Under the pieces are notes generated by a model that ran no database searches, had not been told where the DNA came from, and was given only the letters and a program-made list of their open reading frames with translations. Positions 23,814-30,353 of a stretch of 35,241 nucleotides of DNA are shown here, in pieces. Within the stretch, counting starts at the first letter, position 1. Each line of letters starts with the position of its first letter. Location: positions 1 to 35,241 of the IMG/VR virus record IMGVR_UViG_3300047319_001461. The stretch is one strand, 5' to 3'. A program made the position numbers and the translations under genes. This stretch comes from a virus.

Positions 23814-24100
23814 CAGATGTCCTCCTCGGGGTGGCACCAGTCGCAGTCGGGATCGGTGCAATCCTCGACGCCGTGGTGCATGCGGTTCATGAGATCGGCG
23901 TAGTCCGGCTTCCACGGCCGGTTGCTGCAGTCGATCATCTCGTGGATGAAGTCCGACTTCCAGACCTTGCCCTTCGGCGCCTCGATCCGGCACTCGTGGG
24001 TCTGGCCGCTGCGGTCGTCCTCGACCTTGGCGCCGATCAGGGCGGCGTGCGCCTTGACGTGGCGCAGGGTGATTTCCTTTGGTTCCTTCGGGTACTTCAC
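23813..24100 (-). CDS. first gene of leftward early operon, Cys/His-containing protein (95 aa)
   Basis: The GTG at 24100 is preferred over an ATG nine codons upstream because AGGAG (24109-24113) lies eight bases before it. The 95-residue protein reads VKYPKEPKEITLRHVKAHAA, VEDDRSGQTHECRIEAPKGK, then IHEMIDCSNRPWKPDYADLM. It ends with CTDPDCDWCHPEEDI, a cluster that could bind one zinc (three Cys and one His, plus a His-His upstream). It is transcribed from the leftward promoter of the control region, with a predicted leader of about 20 bases. Early location suggests a regulator or host-takeover protein; the function is unknown. Confidence 0.5.
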   Translation of the reverse strand: MKYPKEPKEITLRHVKAHAALIGAKVEDDRSGQTHECRIEAPKGKVWKSDFIHEMIDCSNRPWKPDYADLMNRMHHGVEDCTDPDCDWCHPEEDI

Positions 24101-24127
24101 TGGGGTGGCTCCTGTTGTGATGAACAT

Positions 24128-24156
24128 AACCTAGCACATCAATGGGTCTTTGTCAA
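24128..24156 (-). promoter_or_regulatory. leftward early promoter
   Basis: On the minus strand TTGACA (24156-24151) is a perfect -35 box. Seventeen bases later TAGGTT (24133-24128) is an acceptable -10 box (three of six consensus bases). Transcription would start near 24121, about 20 bases before the GTG at 24100. The -35 box lies inside the candidate operator 24141-24157. Confidence 0.55.
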
Positions 24157-24194
24157 TTGTTATTTTTACATTGACTTATTGAGATTTGCCCATT
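24141..24194. promoter_or_regulatory. paired operator-like sites of the divergent control region
   Basis: AATGGGTCTTTGTCAAT (24141-24157) and, on the other strand, AATGGGCAAATCTCAAT (24194-24178) share AATGGG-N6-TCAAT, that is 11 of 17 bases with identical spacing. The first covers the leftward -35 box and the second touches the rightward -10 box. A further dyad, GTCAAT (24152-24157) with ATTGAC (24170-24175), joins the two. The HTH protein encoded at 24207 is the likely ligand. The pattern is seen; binding is inferred. Confidence 0.5.
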
Positions 24195-24199
24195 ATACC
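24171..24199 (+). promoter_or_regulatory. rightward promoter for the repressor-like gene
   Basis: TTGACT (24171-24176, five of six consensus) and TATACC (24194-24199) are separated by exactly 17 bases, a strong sigma-70-type promoter. The start of transcription is expected at about 24206-24207, which coincides with the ATG at 24207, so the mRNA would have no leader. No Shine-Dalgarno precedes the ATG. Confidence 0.65.
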
Positions 24200-24206
24200 C
24201 TGCCGG

Positions 24207-24452
24207 ATGGCAAAACTTCACCCCATTGCAACGAAGTTGCTCGCTGACATCGAGGCGTATCGCGCGCGGGTCGGCATCGATCGCACCGCCTTCGGCGTCA
24301 AGGCCGCGGGCGACGGCCATTTCATTTCCCGTGTAGAGGAGGGCAAGATCCCGAGAATAACCACCATCGACCGCGTCTACGCCTACATGGACGGCAAGAC
24401 CAAGGCCGTCCGCGTCAAACCCATCACAACGATAGAGAGACGACCGAGATGA
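24207..24452 (+). CDS. small HTH DNA-binding protein, candidate phage repressor (81 aa)
   Basis: ATG at 24207 starts an 81-residue basic protein. An N-terminal helix (HPIATKLLADIEAYRARVGI) is followed by a helix-turn-helix at about 26-61 (DRTAFGVKAAGDGHFISRVE, then GKIPRITTIDRVYAYMD). This is an XRE-like arrangement recurring in alphaproteobacterial phages and chromosomes. It has no C-terminal dimerisation or self-cleavage domain, unlike lambda CI. It lies next to the divergent promoters and operator-like sites, which suits a repressor or Cro-type switch protein. The mRNA is apparently leaderless, as for lambda cI made from PRM. The next gene overlaps by ATGA. Confidence 0.65.
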   Translation: MAKLHPIATKLLADIEAYRARVGIDRTAFGVKAAGDGHFISRVEEGKIPRITTIDRVYAYMDGKTKAVRVKPITTIERRPR

Positions 24453-24949
24453 CCATCAAGAACCCGATCGCGACAGGGGTGTCGCTGATAGCCCTTGGAA
24501 TATTCCTGTTGATAACTACCCACGCCCGCGGCCAGACCACCAACGGCCTGACCGCGGCCCAGAAGGCGCAAATCGCCGATCCCAAGAACCCGCAGTTTGA
24601 ACCGATACCGCAATACCAGTTTCCTGACGCAGACAAGAGCGCACCAGACGAAGCCACCAAGGCGTGGGCGCTGCAACGCGCCTACCAGCTCAACGGCAAC
24701 AGCATGGTCGGCAACGATCATATGATCGACCTGTCGAAGGAGACGCCGTTCTCGACCGTGGTCAAAACCGAGCGCATCCTTCCCGTGGCCAGACCAGACA
24801 TCAAAAACGAACTGGACGAGCAGGCCGACCTCAACATGGATGACCTGCGCAAGTTTTCGCGTCGGGCCAACATGAAGATCGACATCTGTGCGCGCTACCA
24901 CAAGAGCAAGGTCAGTATTAACGGCGGCAAGTCGTGGAGGTGCAAATGA
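24449..24949 (+). CDS. secreted small protein of unknown function (166 aa)
   Basis: ATG overlaps the repressor stop (ATGA). The N-terminus is a signal sequence: basic start (MTIKNP), hydrophobic core (GVSLIALGIFLLITTHARG), cleavage probably near residue 28 (ARGQ). The mature part is charged: TAAQKAQIADPKNPQFEPIP, FPDADKSAPDEATKAWALQR, IDLSKETPFSTVVKTERILP. The C-terminus has two cysteines (ICARYHKSKVSINGGKSWRC) that could pair in the periplasm. No family is recognised. Being co-transcribed with the repressor-like gene, it could be expressed in the lysogen; that is inference. Confidence 0.5.
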   Translation: MTIKNPIATGVSLIALGIFLLITTHARGQTTNGLTAAQKAQIADPKNPQFEPIPQYQFPDADKSAPDEATKAWALQRAYQLNGNSMVGNDHMIDLSKETPFSTVVKTERILPVARPDIKNELDEQADLNMDDLRKFSRRANMKIDICARYHKSKVSINGGKSWRCK

Positions 24950-25209
24950 GCGATCCCAAATACGACTTTGCCGAGATCGGCAAACAGATCGTCGCCACGC
25001 TGACCAAGGCGGCCGAGGATCAGGTCACCGAGGCCAACAACCTGCTCGCCAGTGTCAAGGTGCTGGCCGAGGGCATCGACGCCCAGCTCGCCGAGCACGC
25101 CAAGCTGCTCAACAGCATGGACGAGCGGCTGAACGCCTTTGGCCTCGACGTGGTCACCGCCCACAAGAAGTTTATAAATGGTGGCAAGCATGAAAACCCC
25201 AGCCCGTAA
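24946..25209 (+). CDS. small helical coiled-coil protein (87 aa)
   Basis: ATG at 24946 overlaps the previous stop (ATGA) and follows GGAGG (24935-24939). An in-frame ATG four codons upstream is less likely. The product is almost entirely helical with heptad spacing: FAEIGKQIVATLTKAAEDQV, EANNLLASVKVLAEGIDAQL, AEHAKLLNSMDERLNAFGLD. It is probably an oligomeric coiled-coil. Function unknown; it lies in the rightward small-gene block with the GcrA-like gene. Confidence 0.5.
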   Translation: MSDPKYDFAEIGKQIVATLTKAAEDQVTEANNLLASVKVLAEGIDAQLAEHAKLLNSMDERLNAFGLDVVTAHKKFINGGKHENPSP

Positions 25210-25390
25210 ACTGATGTTCACGCTGGAGCAGATCCAGTCCGCGGACGAGGATCAGGCTGGCTTCTGCCTCGCCTGCGGCAACGAGCAGTATGGCTGCGAG
25301 CCAGATGCCAGACGGTATCGCTGCGAGGCCTGCGGCGAGAAGCAGGTGTTCGGCGCCAGCGAGCTGGTGTTCATGGGTCGCGTCAAATGA
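25190..25390 (+). CDS. zinc-ribbon protein (66 aa)
   Basis: The ATG at 25190 follows GGTGG; an in-frame ATG at 25178 is an alternative. Two Cys pairs (GFCLACGNEQYGCEPD and YRCEACGEKQVFG) make a classical zinc ribbon, preceded by a short helix (LMFTLEQIQSADEDQA). This type, with FTLEQI at the start and SELVFMG at the end, recurs in alphaproteobacterial phages. It may bind nucleic acid. It overlaps the preceding gene by 20 bases and the GcrA-like gene by ATGA, so it may be co-expressed with that regulator. Confidence 0.6.
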   Translation: MKTPARKLMFTLEQIQSADEDQAGFCLACGNEQYGCEPDARRYRCEACGEKQVFGASELVFMGRVK

Positions 25391-25839
25391 GGGACGGCAT
25401 CCACGACTGGACCGCGGACATGATACTCGCCTTCACCAAGCTGCACCGCCAGCAGCCGCCGATGTCGTTCGGCAAGATCGCCGCGGAAATGTCCGCGGCG
25501 TTCAACATCGAACTGACAAAAAATGCCTGCATCGGCAAGGCCTCCCGCCTCGGCCTGCCGACGCGGCAACAGTCCGACACACCGCGCAAGAACAGGGGGA
25601 AAGCCAAGATGATCAGGATCCGCGTCGACGCGCCGATCGCAGCCGAGATCGCGCCGCGCAATACCGAGGCCGGGCTGGACATCTACCAGCTCGGCTGGGG
25701 CGACTGCAAATGGCCGCTCGGCAAGGTCGACGACCGCCCGCCCTACCGCTACTGCGGCGGTCCGGCGCTGCTCGGGCGACCCTACTGCAACAAACACACT
25801 GAGACGGCGACTGGAAACACCAAGGTGAAATGGACATGA
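25387..25839 (+). CDS. gcrA-like: GcrA-family transcription regulator homologue (150 aa)
   Basis: Residues 7-57 match the GcrA DNA-binding helix-turn-helix: WTADMILAFTKLH, MSFGKIAAEMSAAF, then LTKNACIGKASRLGLP, which corresponds to the conserved N-A-V-I-G-K-x-x-R-L-G-L. A basic linker (RKNRGKAKMIRIRV) leads to the conserved C-terminal end: CKWPLG at 107, YCGGP at 122 and YCNKHT at 133. In Caulobacter and relatives GcrA binds the sigma-70 factor and activates cell-cycle genes at promoters with CcrM-methylated GANTC. The typical cellular protein is slightly longer (around 170 residues). The window has no GANTC at all, so this copy probably does not act on phage promoters by that route. It is coupled by ATGA to both neighbours. 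Confidence 0.85.
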   Translation: MRDGIHDWTADMILAFTKLHRQQPPMSFGKIAAEMSAAFNIELTKNACIGKASRLGLPTRQQSDTPRKNRGKAKMIRIRVDAPIAAEIAPRNTEAGLDIYQLGWGDCKWPLGKVDDRPPYRYCGGPALLGRPYCNKHTETATGNTKVKWT

Positions 25840-26081
25840 AGAAATGGGAGAGATCGGCCGCCGAGCGCACCATGACCTTCAACCACAGGCAAAGCACCAC
25901 GGTGCCAATCCGCGATTTGCACAACGACGGCCGTATCGTCTTTCTGGTGGACATCTACGGCTGGACCGGAGCCGACGTTTGCGCCATTCCAAGCGGCAGC
26001 GATCCGCTGGTTAAGGCGGTGCAGCGGCTCGGCCTCGACCCGGACCGCTACCAAGCCGTGCTGTGGGATGTACAATTATGA
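25836..26081 (+). CDS. small protein of unknown function (81 aa)
   Basis: The ATG at 25836 overlaps the GcrA-like stop (ATGA) and has AGGTG eight bases upstream. The 81-residue protein has a charged start (MKKWERSAAERTMTFNHRQS), a strand pair (VPIRDLHNDGRIVFLVDIYG) and a helix (DPLVKAVQRLGLDPDRYQAV). No cysteine pattern or signal peptide stands out. It overlaps the next gene by ATGA. Function unknown; its tight linkage to the GcrA-like gene may mean a joint role. Confidence 0.45.
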   Translation: MKKWERSAAERTMTFNHRQSTTVPIRDLHNDGRIVFLVDIYGWTGADVCAIPSGSDPLVKAVQRLGLDPDRYQAVLWDVQL

Positions 26082-26263
26082 AGGTGTTTCTGCTCGTGAT
26101 GGCGACGCTCGGCCCGCTTTACAGTGGCGACCAGATCGTGCCCGCCTCGATACAGGAGCTGCCCGACATGGCGGCCTGCGAGGCGGTCGCCAAGGCCGCG
26201 CGCGAGGCTTCCAAGAACCGCGTGGTGGTACGCTGCGTTATCGCAGAGAAGGACACCGAATAG
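26078..26263 (+). CDS. small exported protein (61 aa)
   Basis: ATG overlaps the previous stop (ATGA). The first 20 residues (MKVFLLVMATLGPLYSG) look like a signal peptide. The remainder is a short domain (PASIQELPDMAACEAVAKAA, SKNRVVVRCVIAEKDTE) with two cysteines that could pair. Such short secreted domains are common in Bradyrhizobium-type genomes and their phages. The stop is one base from the stop of the helicase gene on the opposite strand, which leaves no room for a terminator. Confidence 0.5.
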   Translation: MKVFLLVMATLGPLYSGDQIVPASIQELPDMAACEAVAKAAREASKNRVVVRCVIAEKDTE

Positions 26264-26264
26264 C

Positions 26265-27650
26265 TCAGGCAGCCTTGTTTCGCGTCTGTCTGCGGCGCAG
26301 GTAAGCCTCGAAGGCTTCCTGCGCCGTCATCTTGTTGTAGACCCGCGACAGCTTCAGCTCATCCACAGTATTGGTGGCGACGCAGACGCGGACCACGACT
26401 TGCCTCTTCTGGCCGGAACGATTGATCCGCGCGATGGTTTGCTCCCAATACTCCGGCGACCATGTCGGCGACAGCCAGCACATGTCTGCCCCGCCATGTT
26501 GTAGATTTAGTCCATGGCCGCCGGAGGCCGGGTGCAGCGCCATGAACGGCAGCTTGCCGAGGTTCCATAGTTCTATGTTTGCCGCCGACTGCCTGTCGCT
26601 GACGCCGTCGCCGAGGTAAGGCAGATCGATACCGAGTATCGAGCGCAGCATCTCAAGGTCGTGTATGAACTCATAGACCAGCAGCATCGGACCGGTTGCG
26701 CTCTCGATCAGATCCTCCACCCACTCACGCTTGGCGTCATGGACAAACTGCGCGACCTCGTCATTGCCGTAGACAAAGCCGTTGGCCAGCTGCGCGAGCT
26801 TGCCGGTGGCTACGCCTGCGCTGGCGGCGATAACATCGCCGGACACCAGCTTCTTTTCCATCTCGTCGTAGCGCGCTCGCGCCTCGCGCGGCAGCTCGAC
26901 CTTGTCGAACACGATCGTCGGCTCGGGCTGGATCAGCTCACCCTCCGCGACCGTTGCCACATAAGGCGCGATCGCGGCGTTCAGCTTGTCCTCTGCACCG
27001 GGAAAAGGCGCCCAGTTATACTGGTTGAAATCGGTCGGGTAGAAGTGCTCCTTCTGCCACTTGTAGAACGAGCGACCCCAGAGCTTGCCGCGGGTAACGA
27101 CGCGGGCGGGCATGAACAGGTCCTGCGCAGAGTTTGGACGTAATGTGCCGGTCAGTCCCCAGATCATCCTGAAGCGCGACGCCTGTTTGGCCAGCGCCGC
27201 GGCGCGCTTGCTTTTCGGGTTGCGCAGGCGCGAGATCTCGTCGATGACCAGCAGGTCGAACAGCGGACTGTCGTCGTCCTGTAGCGCCAGTTGCTCGCAG
27301 AGCCACTGGGCGACATCCAGCCCGACGATGGCGATGTCGCGGCTGTGGACACTGGCAGCAAGCAGTCCCAGCTCACGATGCATCGGTCCGCCGTCGAGCA
27401 CGGTGTAGCGCAGCCTAGTGGTGTGCTTCCACAGCTCGATCTCGTCCGGCCAGACCACGCGCGCGACGCGTTTAGGAGCTATGACGAGGGCGTGGCGAAT
27501 GACCTTGTCCCTGATCAACTCCTCGATCGCGGTCAGCGCGGAAACGGTTTTTCCAGCCCCCGGCCTGAGTACAGCCATTGCTTCGTCGTGCTCGTACAAA
27601 AATCCGGTAATGCGATCCTGATAGGGCCGCATCTCTTTTTTCTGTCTCAC
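26265..27650 (-). CDS. SNF2/superfamily 2 helicase (461 aa)
   Basis: The GTG at 27650 is preferred: it overlaps the upstream stop as GTGA and follows an AGGA site. Helicase motifs are intact: motif I at 31-35 (RPGAGKT), motif II at 137-140 (LLVIDEIS), motif III at 165-169 (WGLTGT), and motif VI from 404 (QTIARINRSGQKR). Motifs IV-V include LVYEFIHD and LHPASGGHGLNLQHG. This is the short SNF2-type helicase of phage replication modules, usually beside a family A polymerase and a VRR-NUC nuclease. It would use ATP to move on or remodel DNA, or restart forks. The enzyme class is secure; its exact role in replication is inferred. Confidence 0.85.
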   Translation of the reverse strand: MRQKKEMRPYQDRITGFLYEHDEAMAVLRPGAGKTVSALTAIEELIRDKVIRHALVIAPKRVARVVWPDEIELWKHTTRLRYTVLDGGPMHRELGLLAASVHSRDIAIVGLDVAQWLCEQLALQDDDSPLFDLLVIDEISRLRNPKSKRAAALAKQASRFRMIWGLTGTLRPNSAQDLFMPARVVTRGKLWGRSFYKWQKEHFYPTDFNQYNWAPFPGAEDKLNAAIAPYVATVAEGELIQPEPTIVFDKVELPREARARYDEMEKKLVSGDVIAASAGVATGKLAQLANGFVYGNDEVAQFVHDAKREWVEDLIESATGPMLLVYEFIHDLEMLRSILGIDLPYLGDGVSDRQSAANIELWNLGKLPFMALHPASGGHGLNLQHGGADMCWLSPTWSPEYWEQTIARINRSGQKRQVVVRVCVATNTVDELKLSRVYNKMTAQEAFEAYLRRRQTRNKAA

Positions 27651-28120
27651 TTGTCCTGCTCCAGTGTGTAGCGGGCGATGGACTGCATGGCAGGACCGGC
27701 GGTCCAAGGCTGCCGCAGGATGGCGCGCAGCGCCTCCTCCAACTTGTGTATGCGCGCCTTCAACATCTTGGCGGTAACGCGCCGCTGATCGAACGGCGTC
27801 ATGTCCGGCGAGGTGTCAGTCTCAAGGCGTGGCCGGAAGGCGATCATCTTGGTGATCTTGCCTGCGGCGTTCGGCACCAAGCGGTAGCCGTCCTGCACGA
27901 TCAGTTTTTTCTTCTTCAGTGAACCGGGCCGCGGGGAGAAGCTGTCGCGTTCCATGCGGTGAAAGCGCGCGACCTCGGTGGTCGTCAGCGATCCGCGGGC
28001 CGCCAGTGCCTCGCAGAACATCCTCTCCAGCATGGTAGCGTCCACCAGCGCCGCCGCGATATGCGACGTCACCGGGTCGGTGCTGCGGACTGGCGCGTCG
28101 TCGATCGGGGGATATTTCAT
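27647..28120 (-). CDS. winged-helix DNA-binding phage protein (157 aa)
   Basis: ATG at 28120 overlaps the polymerase stop (ATGA) and follows GGGAG. The N-terminal half has a common phage winged-helix pattern: DPVTSHIAAALV, LERMFCEALAARGSLTTTEV and SPRPGSLKKKKLIVQDGYRL, where the Ser-x-Pro-Arg segment precedes the wing. The C-terminal half is helical (RRVTAKMLKARIHKLEEALR). Such proteins sit in replication blocks and probably bind DNA at an origin or promoter; the target is unknown. It is co-translated with the helicase and polymerase. Confidence 0.55.
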   Translation of the reverse strand: MKYPPIDDAPVRSTDPVTSHIAAALVDATMLERMFCEALAARGSLTTTEVARFHRMERDSFSPRPGSLKKKKLIVQDGYRLVPNAAGKITKMIAFRPRLETDTSPDMTPFDQRRVTAKMLKARIHKLEEALRAILRQPWTAGPAMQSIARYTLEQDK

Positions 28121-30276
28121 AGTCCGTGGCTCCCTTCGTGCTTGGTGTAGTAGTACGCCATTGTCTCCTCGCTCATGACCGGCAGACCTTCGCTCCAGTC
28201 GAAGCCGCGGCGCATGGTGCGGCCGAGCATGAACACCGCCTCGTGGGCTTCGGCAGCGGTCGTCTCCACAAGTATCTCGTCATGGGTGTGCAGCCGTACC
28301 GGCATCCACGCCGCCTCCTCGGCCTCCAGTCGAACCAAGGTGCCGCGCAGGAAGTCCGCGGCGGTCGCCTGCGTGACGTTCTCGACAAAGATCCCCGGCC
28401 ACAGCTTCTGGCGACCATAGGACCGCGCGTAGGTCCACTCCAGCTTGCGGTCGATGACATTGTCGTCGTCGTCGAGGATGTCGATCCACTCGCGCTTGAG
28501 CGCGCGGTAGATCAGGCGACGGCCGGACGGCAGCGTGCAGGATAGCGTGCCGCCAAGGTACCTGCTGTGGAACATGAACGTCACCCGTCCTGCAGGCTGC
28601 GGGTGGCCCGGCATCAGCACTGCCTTGTGCATGCCGTCCCATAATTCCTGACCGTAATTTACCGCCCAAGGATTGGCGGCGCGCCACTGCTCGACAATCG
28701 TCTTGGCCTCGATGTCGTCGATGTGCATGCCGTAGGCGGCCGCCATCGCCTGCAGCGCGTTGACGCCGCCGCCGAAGCCCAGCGCCAGCTCGGCGACCTT
28801 GCCGCGCTGCCGGATCGGTTTTGTCACTTCCTCGATCGGGATGTGCGACAGCACCGCTGCCGTGCGGGTGTAGAGATCAGGCACCGAAGGATCCTCGTCG
28901 ACGTCGCGGAAGATCTGCAGTCGCGTCGCCGCACCGGCGTAGTGGTCGCACAGCCAAGGCAGCACTCTTGCTTCAATCTGGCTCCAGTCCGACCAGACAA
29001 AGACGTTGTCGCCTTTCGGGATAAAGGTCGGCCGGATCAAGAGCGATAGTTTTCTCGCCACCGGCGCACCGTCGCCAAGGGCTGCCACTTCATCGTACTT
29101 GGCGCCATCGAGGATGGCGTCCAGCGCCTGCTGCTCGTAAGGCAGCGGATCGCGCGCGAGGTTATGCACCTGCACGCCGCGGCTACTGGCTCGGCCGGTC
29201 TGCGCCGCGCCGTTGAACACGTACTGCCCGTAGAGCACGCCGTCGACGTGGCTTTGCTCGATCTTTTTGAACTTGGCGGGCGTTTTAGATCCGCCATAGA
29301 GCCGCAGCTCCAGCACGCGGATGACATCCGCGGCCGCAGGATACTTGGCCTGCATCAGAACCAGCAATTTTTGCACCTGTGTCCGTGTCAAGGTGTTTAA
29401 AGCGGGCCTTTTAACCACCCCAAATTCGTCCTTTTCCTCCTCACGCTTCTCCAGCACCTTGCGACCATCCTGCGGCAGCTTGGAGAGCAGCCATTTGGTC
29501 ATGACCGCGACTTGGTCGACGGTCTCGACCACGCCACCGGTGAGCTGCTTCAGCTCCACGCTGGAGCGCACCTTGTCCTGCTCGGCCAGTACGACAGCGC
29601 GCCTCACCAGCTTGAGGTCGACATTGGCGCCGCGCTCGTTGATCGTCTCCATCGCGAAAAACTCCTGCCATTCCGCCTTGGAGAGCTGGAAGGTGGCCCT
29701 GAACACGGCGCGCATGGCGTCGATGTCGGTGGTTGCGTAGGCGTTGCGGAACAGCGACCAGTCGGAGGGGCGCGTCAGCGGCGTCGCGGCGGTCTTGTGG
29801 CCGGGAATGCAGAACATCGGGATCAGGGTTTTGCCCGCGGTGTCCTTCTTGGCGCGGCCAATAATTCTGGACGCCATGTCCAGATCCGGCGGCAGGCCAG
29901 ATGCGACCGCCTGCGCCATCACGTCGATGACATGATGCGGCTCCAGCTTGGGAAAGCCGATTGTGCTGAAGTTCCAGACCGCGCGGTCGAAGCCGCTATT
30001 CCAAGCGGCCCAGATCGCCTCGCCGCGCATCACGCGTTGATGGTGGTTCATGATCTTCGCTGGCATGTCGGTCCATCGAAGGGGTATGCCGTCGAAATCG
30101 TAGACCGCGCGGCTGTCGGCGGCTTCATCGCCGATCGCGAAGGCCAGCACGATCGCATCCGCCTCGGTGGCGTAGCGGTAGGCGCCGGACTTGATGTCGG
30201 TGGCGCTACGGGTCTCGAAGTCGATATACCCTACGTCAGCTGGCGCAAAGGTCTGGCCGTACTCCCGATCGTTCAC
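28117..30276 (-). CDS. family A DNA polymerase with 3'-5' exonuclease (719 aa)
   Basis: Starts at a GTG (30276). Proofreading motifs are intact: Exo I D19-F-E21, Exo II N93-x3-D97 and Exo III Y180-x3-D184. Polymerase motif A is WSDWSQIEAR (D430). Motif B is R489-x3-K493 with L497 and F501 where E. coli Pol I has Phe762 and Tyr766. Motif C is LHTHDEILVE (D666, E667). There is no 5' nuclease domain. It is the replicative enzyme of the phage module. The RQRGKVAELALGFGGG wording is typical of the Leu762 group of phage polymerases. Downstream genes are translationally coupled to it; a hairpin at 30299-30326 lies just upstream of its start. Confidence 0.93.
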   Translation of the reverse strand: MNDREYGQTFAPADVGYIDFETRSATDIKSGAYRYATEADAIVLAFAIGDEAADSRAVYDFDGIPLRWTDMPAKIMNHHQRVMRGEAIWAAWNSGFDRAVWNFSTIGFPKLEPHHVIDVMAQAVASGLPPDLDMASRIIGRAKKDTAGKTLIPMFCIPGHKTAATPLTRPSDWSLFRNAYATTDIDAMRAVFRATFQLSKAEWQEFFAMETINERGANVDLKLVRRAVVLAEQDKVRSSVELKQLTGGVVETVDQVAVMTKWLLSKLPQDGRKVLEKREEEKDEFGVVKRPALNTLTRTQVQKLLVLMQAKYPAAADVIRVLELRLYGGSKTPAKFKKIEQSHVDGVLYGQYVFNGAAQTGRASSRGVQVHNLARDPLPYEQQALDAILDGAKYDEVAALGDGAPVARKLSLLIRPTFIPKGDNVFVWSDWSQIEARVLPWLCDHYAGAATRLQIFRDVDEDPSVPDLYTRTAAVLSHIPIEEVTKPIRQRGKVAELALGFGGGVNALQAMAAAYGMHIDDIEAKTIVEQWRAANPWAVNYGQELWDGMHKAVLMPGHPQPAGRVTFMFHSRYLGGTLSCTLPSGRRLIYRALKREWIDILDDDDNVIDRKLEWTYARSYGRQKLWPGIFVENVTQATAADFLRGTLVRLEAEEAAWMPVRLHTHDEILVETTAAEAHEAVFMLGRTMRRGFDWSEGLPVMSEETMAYYYTKHEGSHGL

Positions 30277-30298
30277 GGTGTTCCCCGTCTGGTGATGG

Positions 30299-30326
30299 CA
30301 CCGGCAGGCTTAATTGCCCGCCGGTG
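30299..30326 (-). other. hairpin upstream of the DNA polymerase gene
   Basis: CACCGGC (30299-30305) pairs with GCCGGTG (30320-30326) over seven bases. Past one mismatch the stem continues with GGC/GCC, leaving a six-base loop (TTAATT). It lies in the 77-base gap between the polymerase start and the upstream gene's stop on the minus strand. No T-run follows, so it may be an RNA-processing or partial attenuation element rather than a terminator. Only the pairing is seen. Confidence 0.4.
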
Positions 30327-30353
30327 GTAACGATGGCCCGGTAATTCGCGTAT

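Noticed and set aside
24101-24127. ATG start at 24127 for the first leftward early gene
   Set aside because: GTG at 24100 has AGGAG at ideal spacing, whereas the ATG would lie almost at the predicted transcript start without a site.
24186-24206. TTG start seven codons upstream in the repressor-like gene
   Set aside because: It overlaps the -10 box and has no ribosome-binding site; ATG at 24207 coincides with the expected transcript start.
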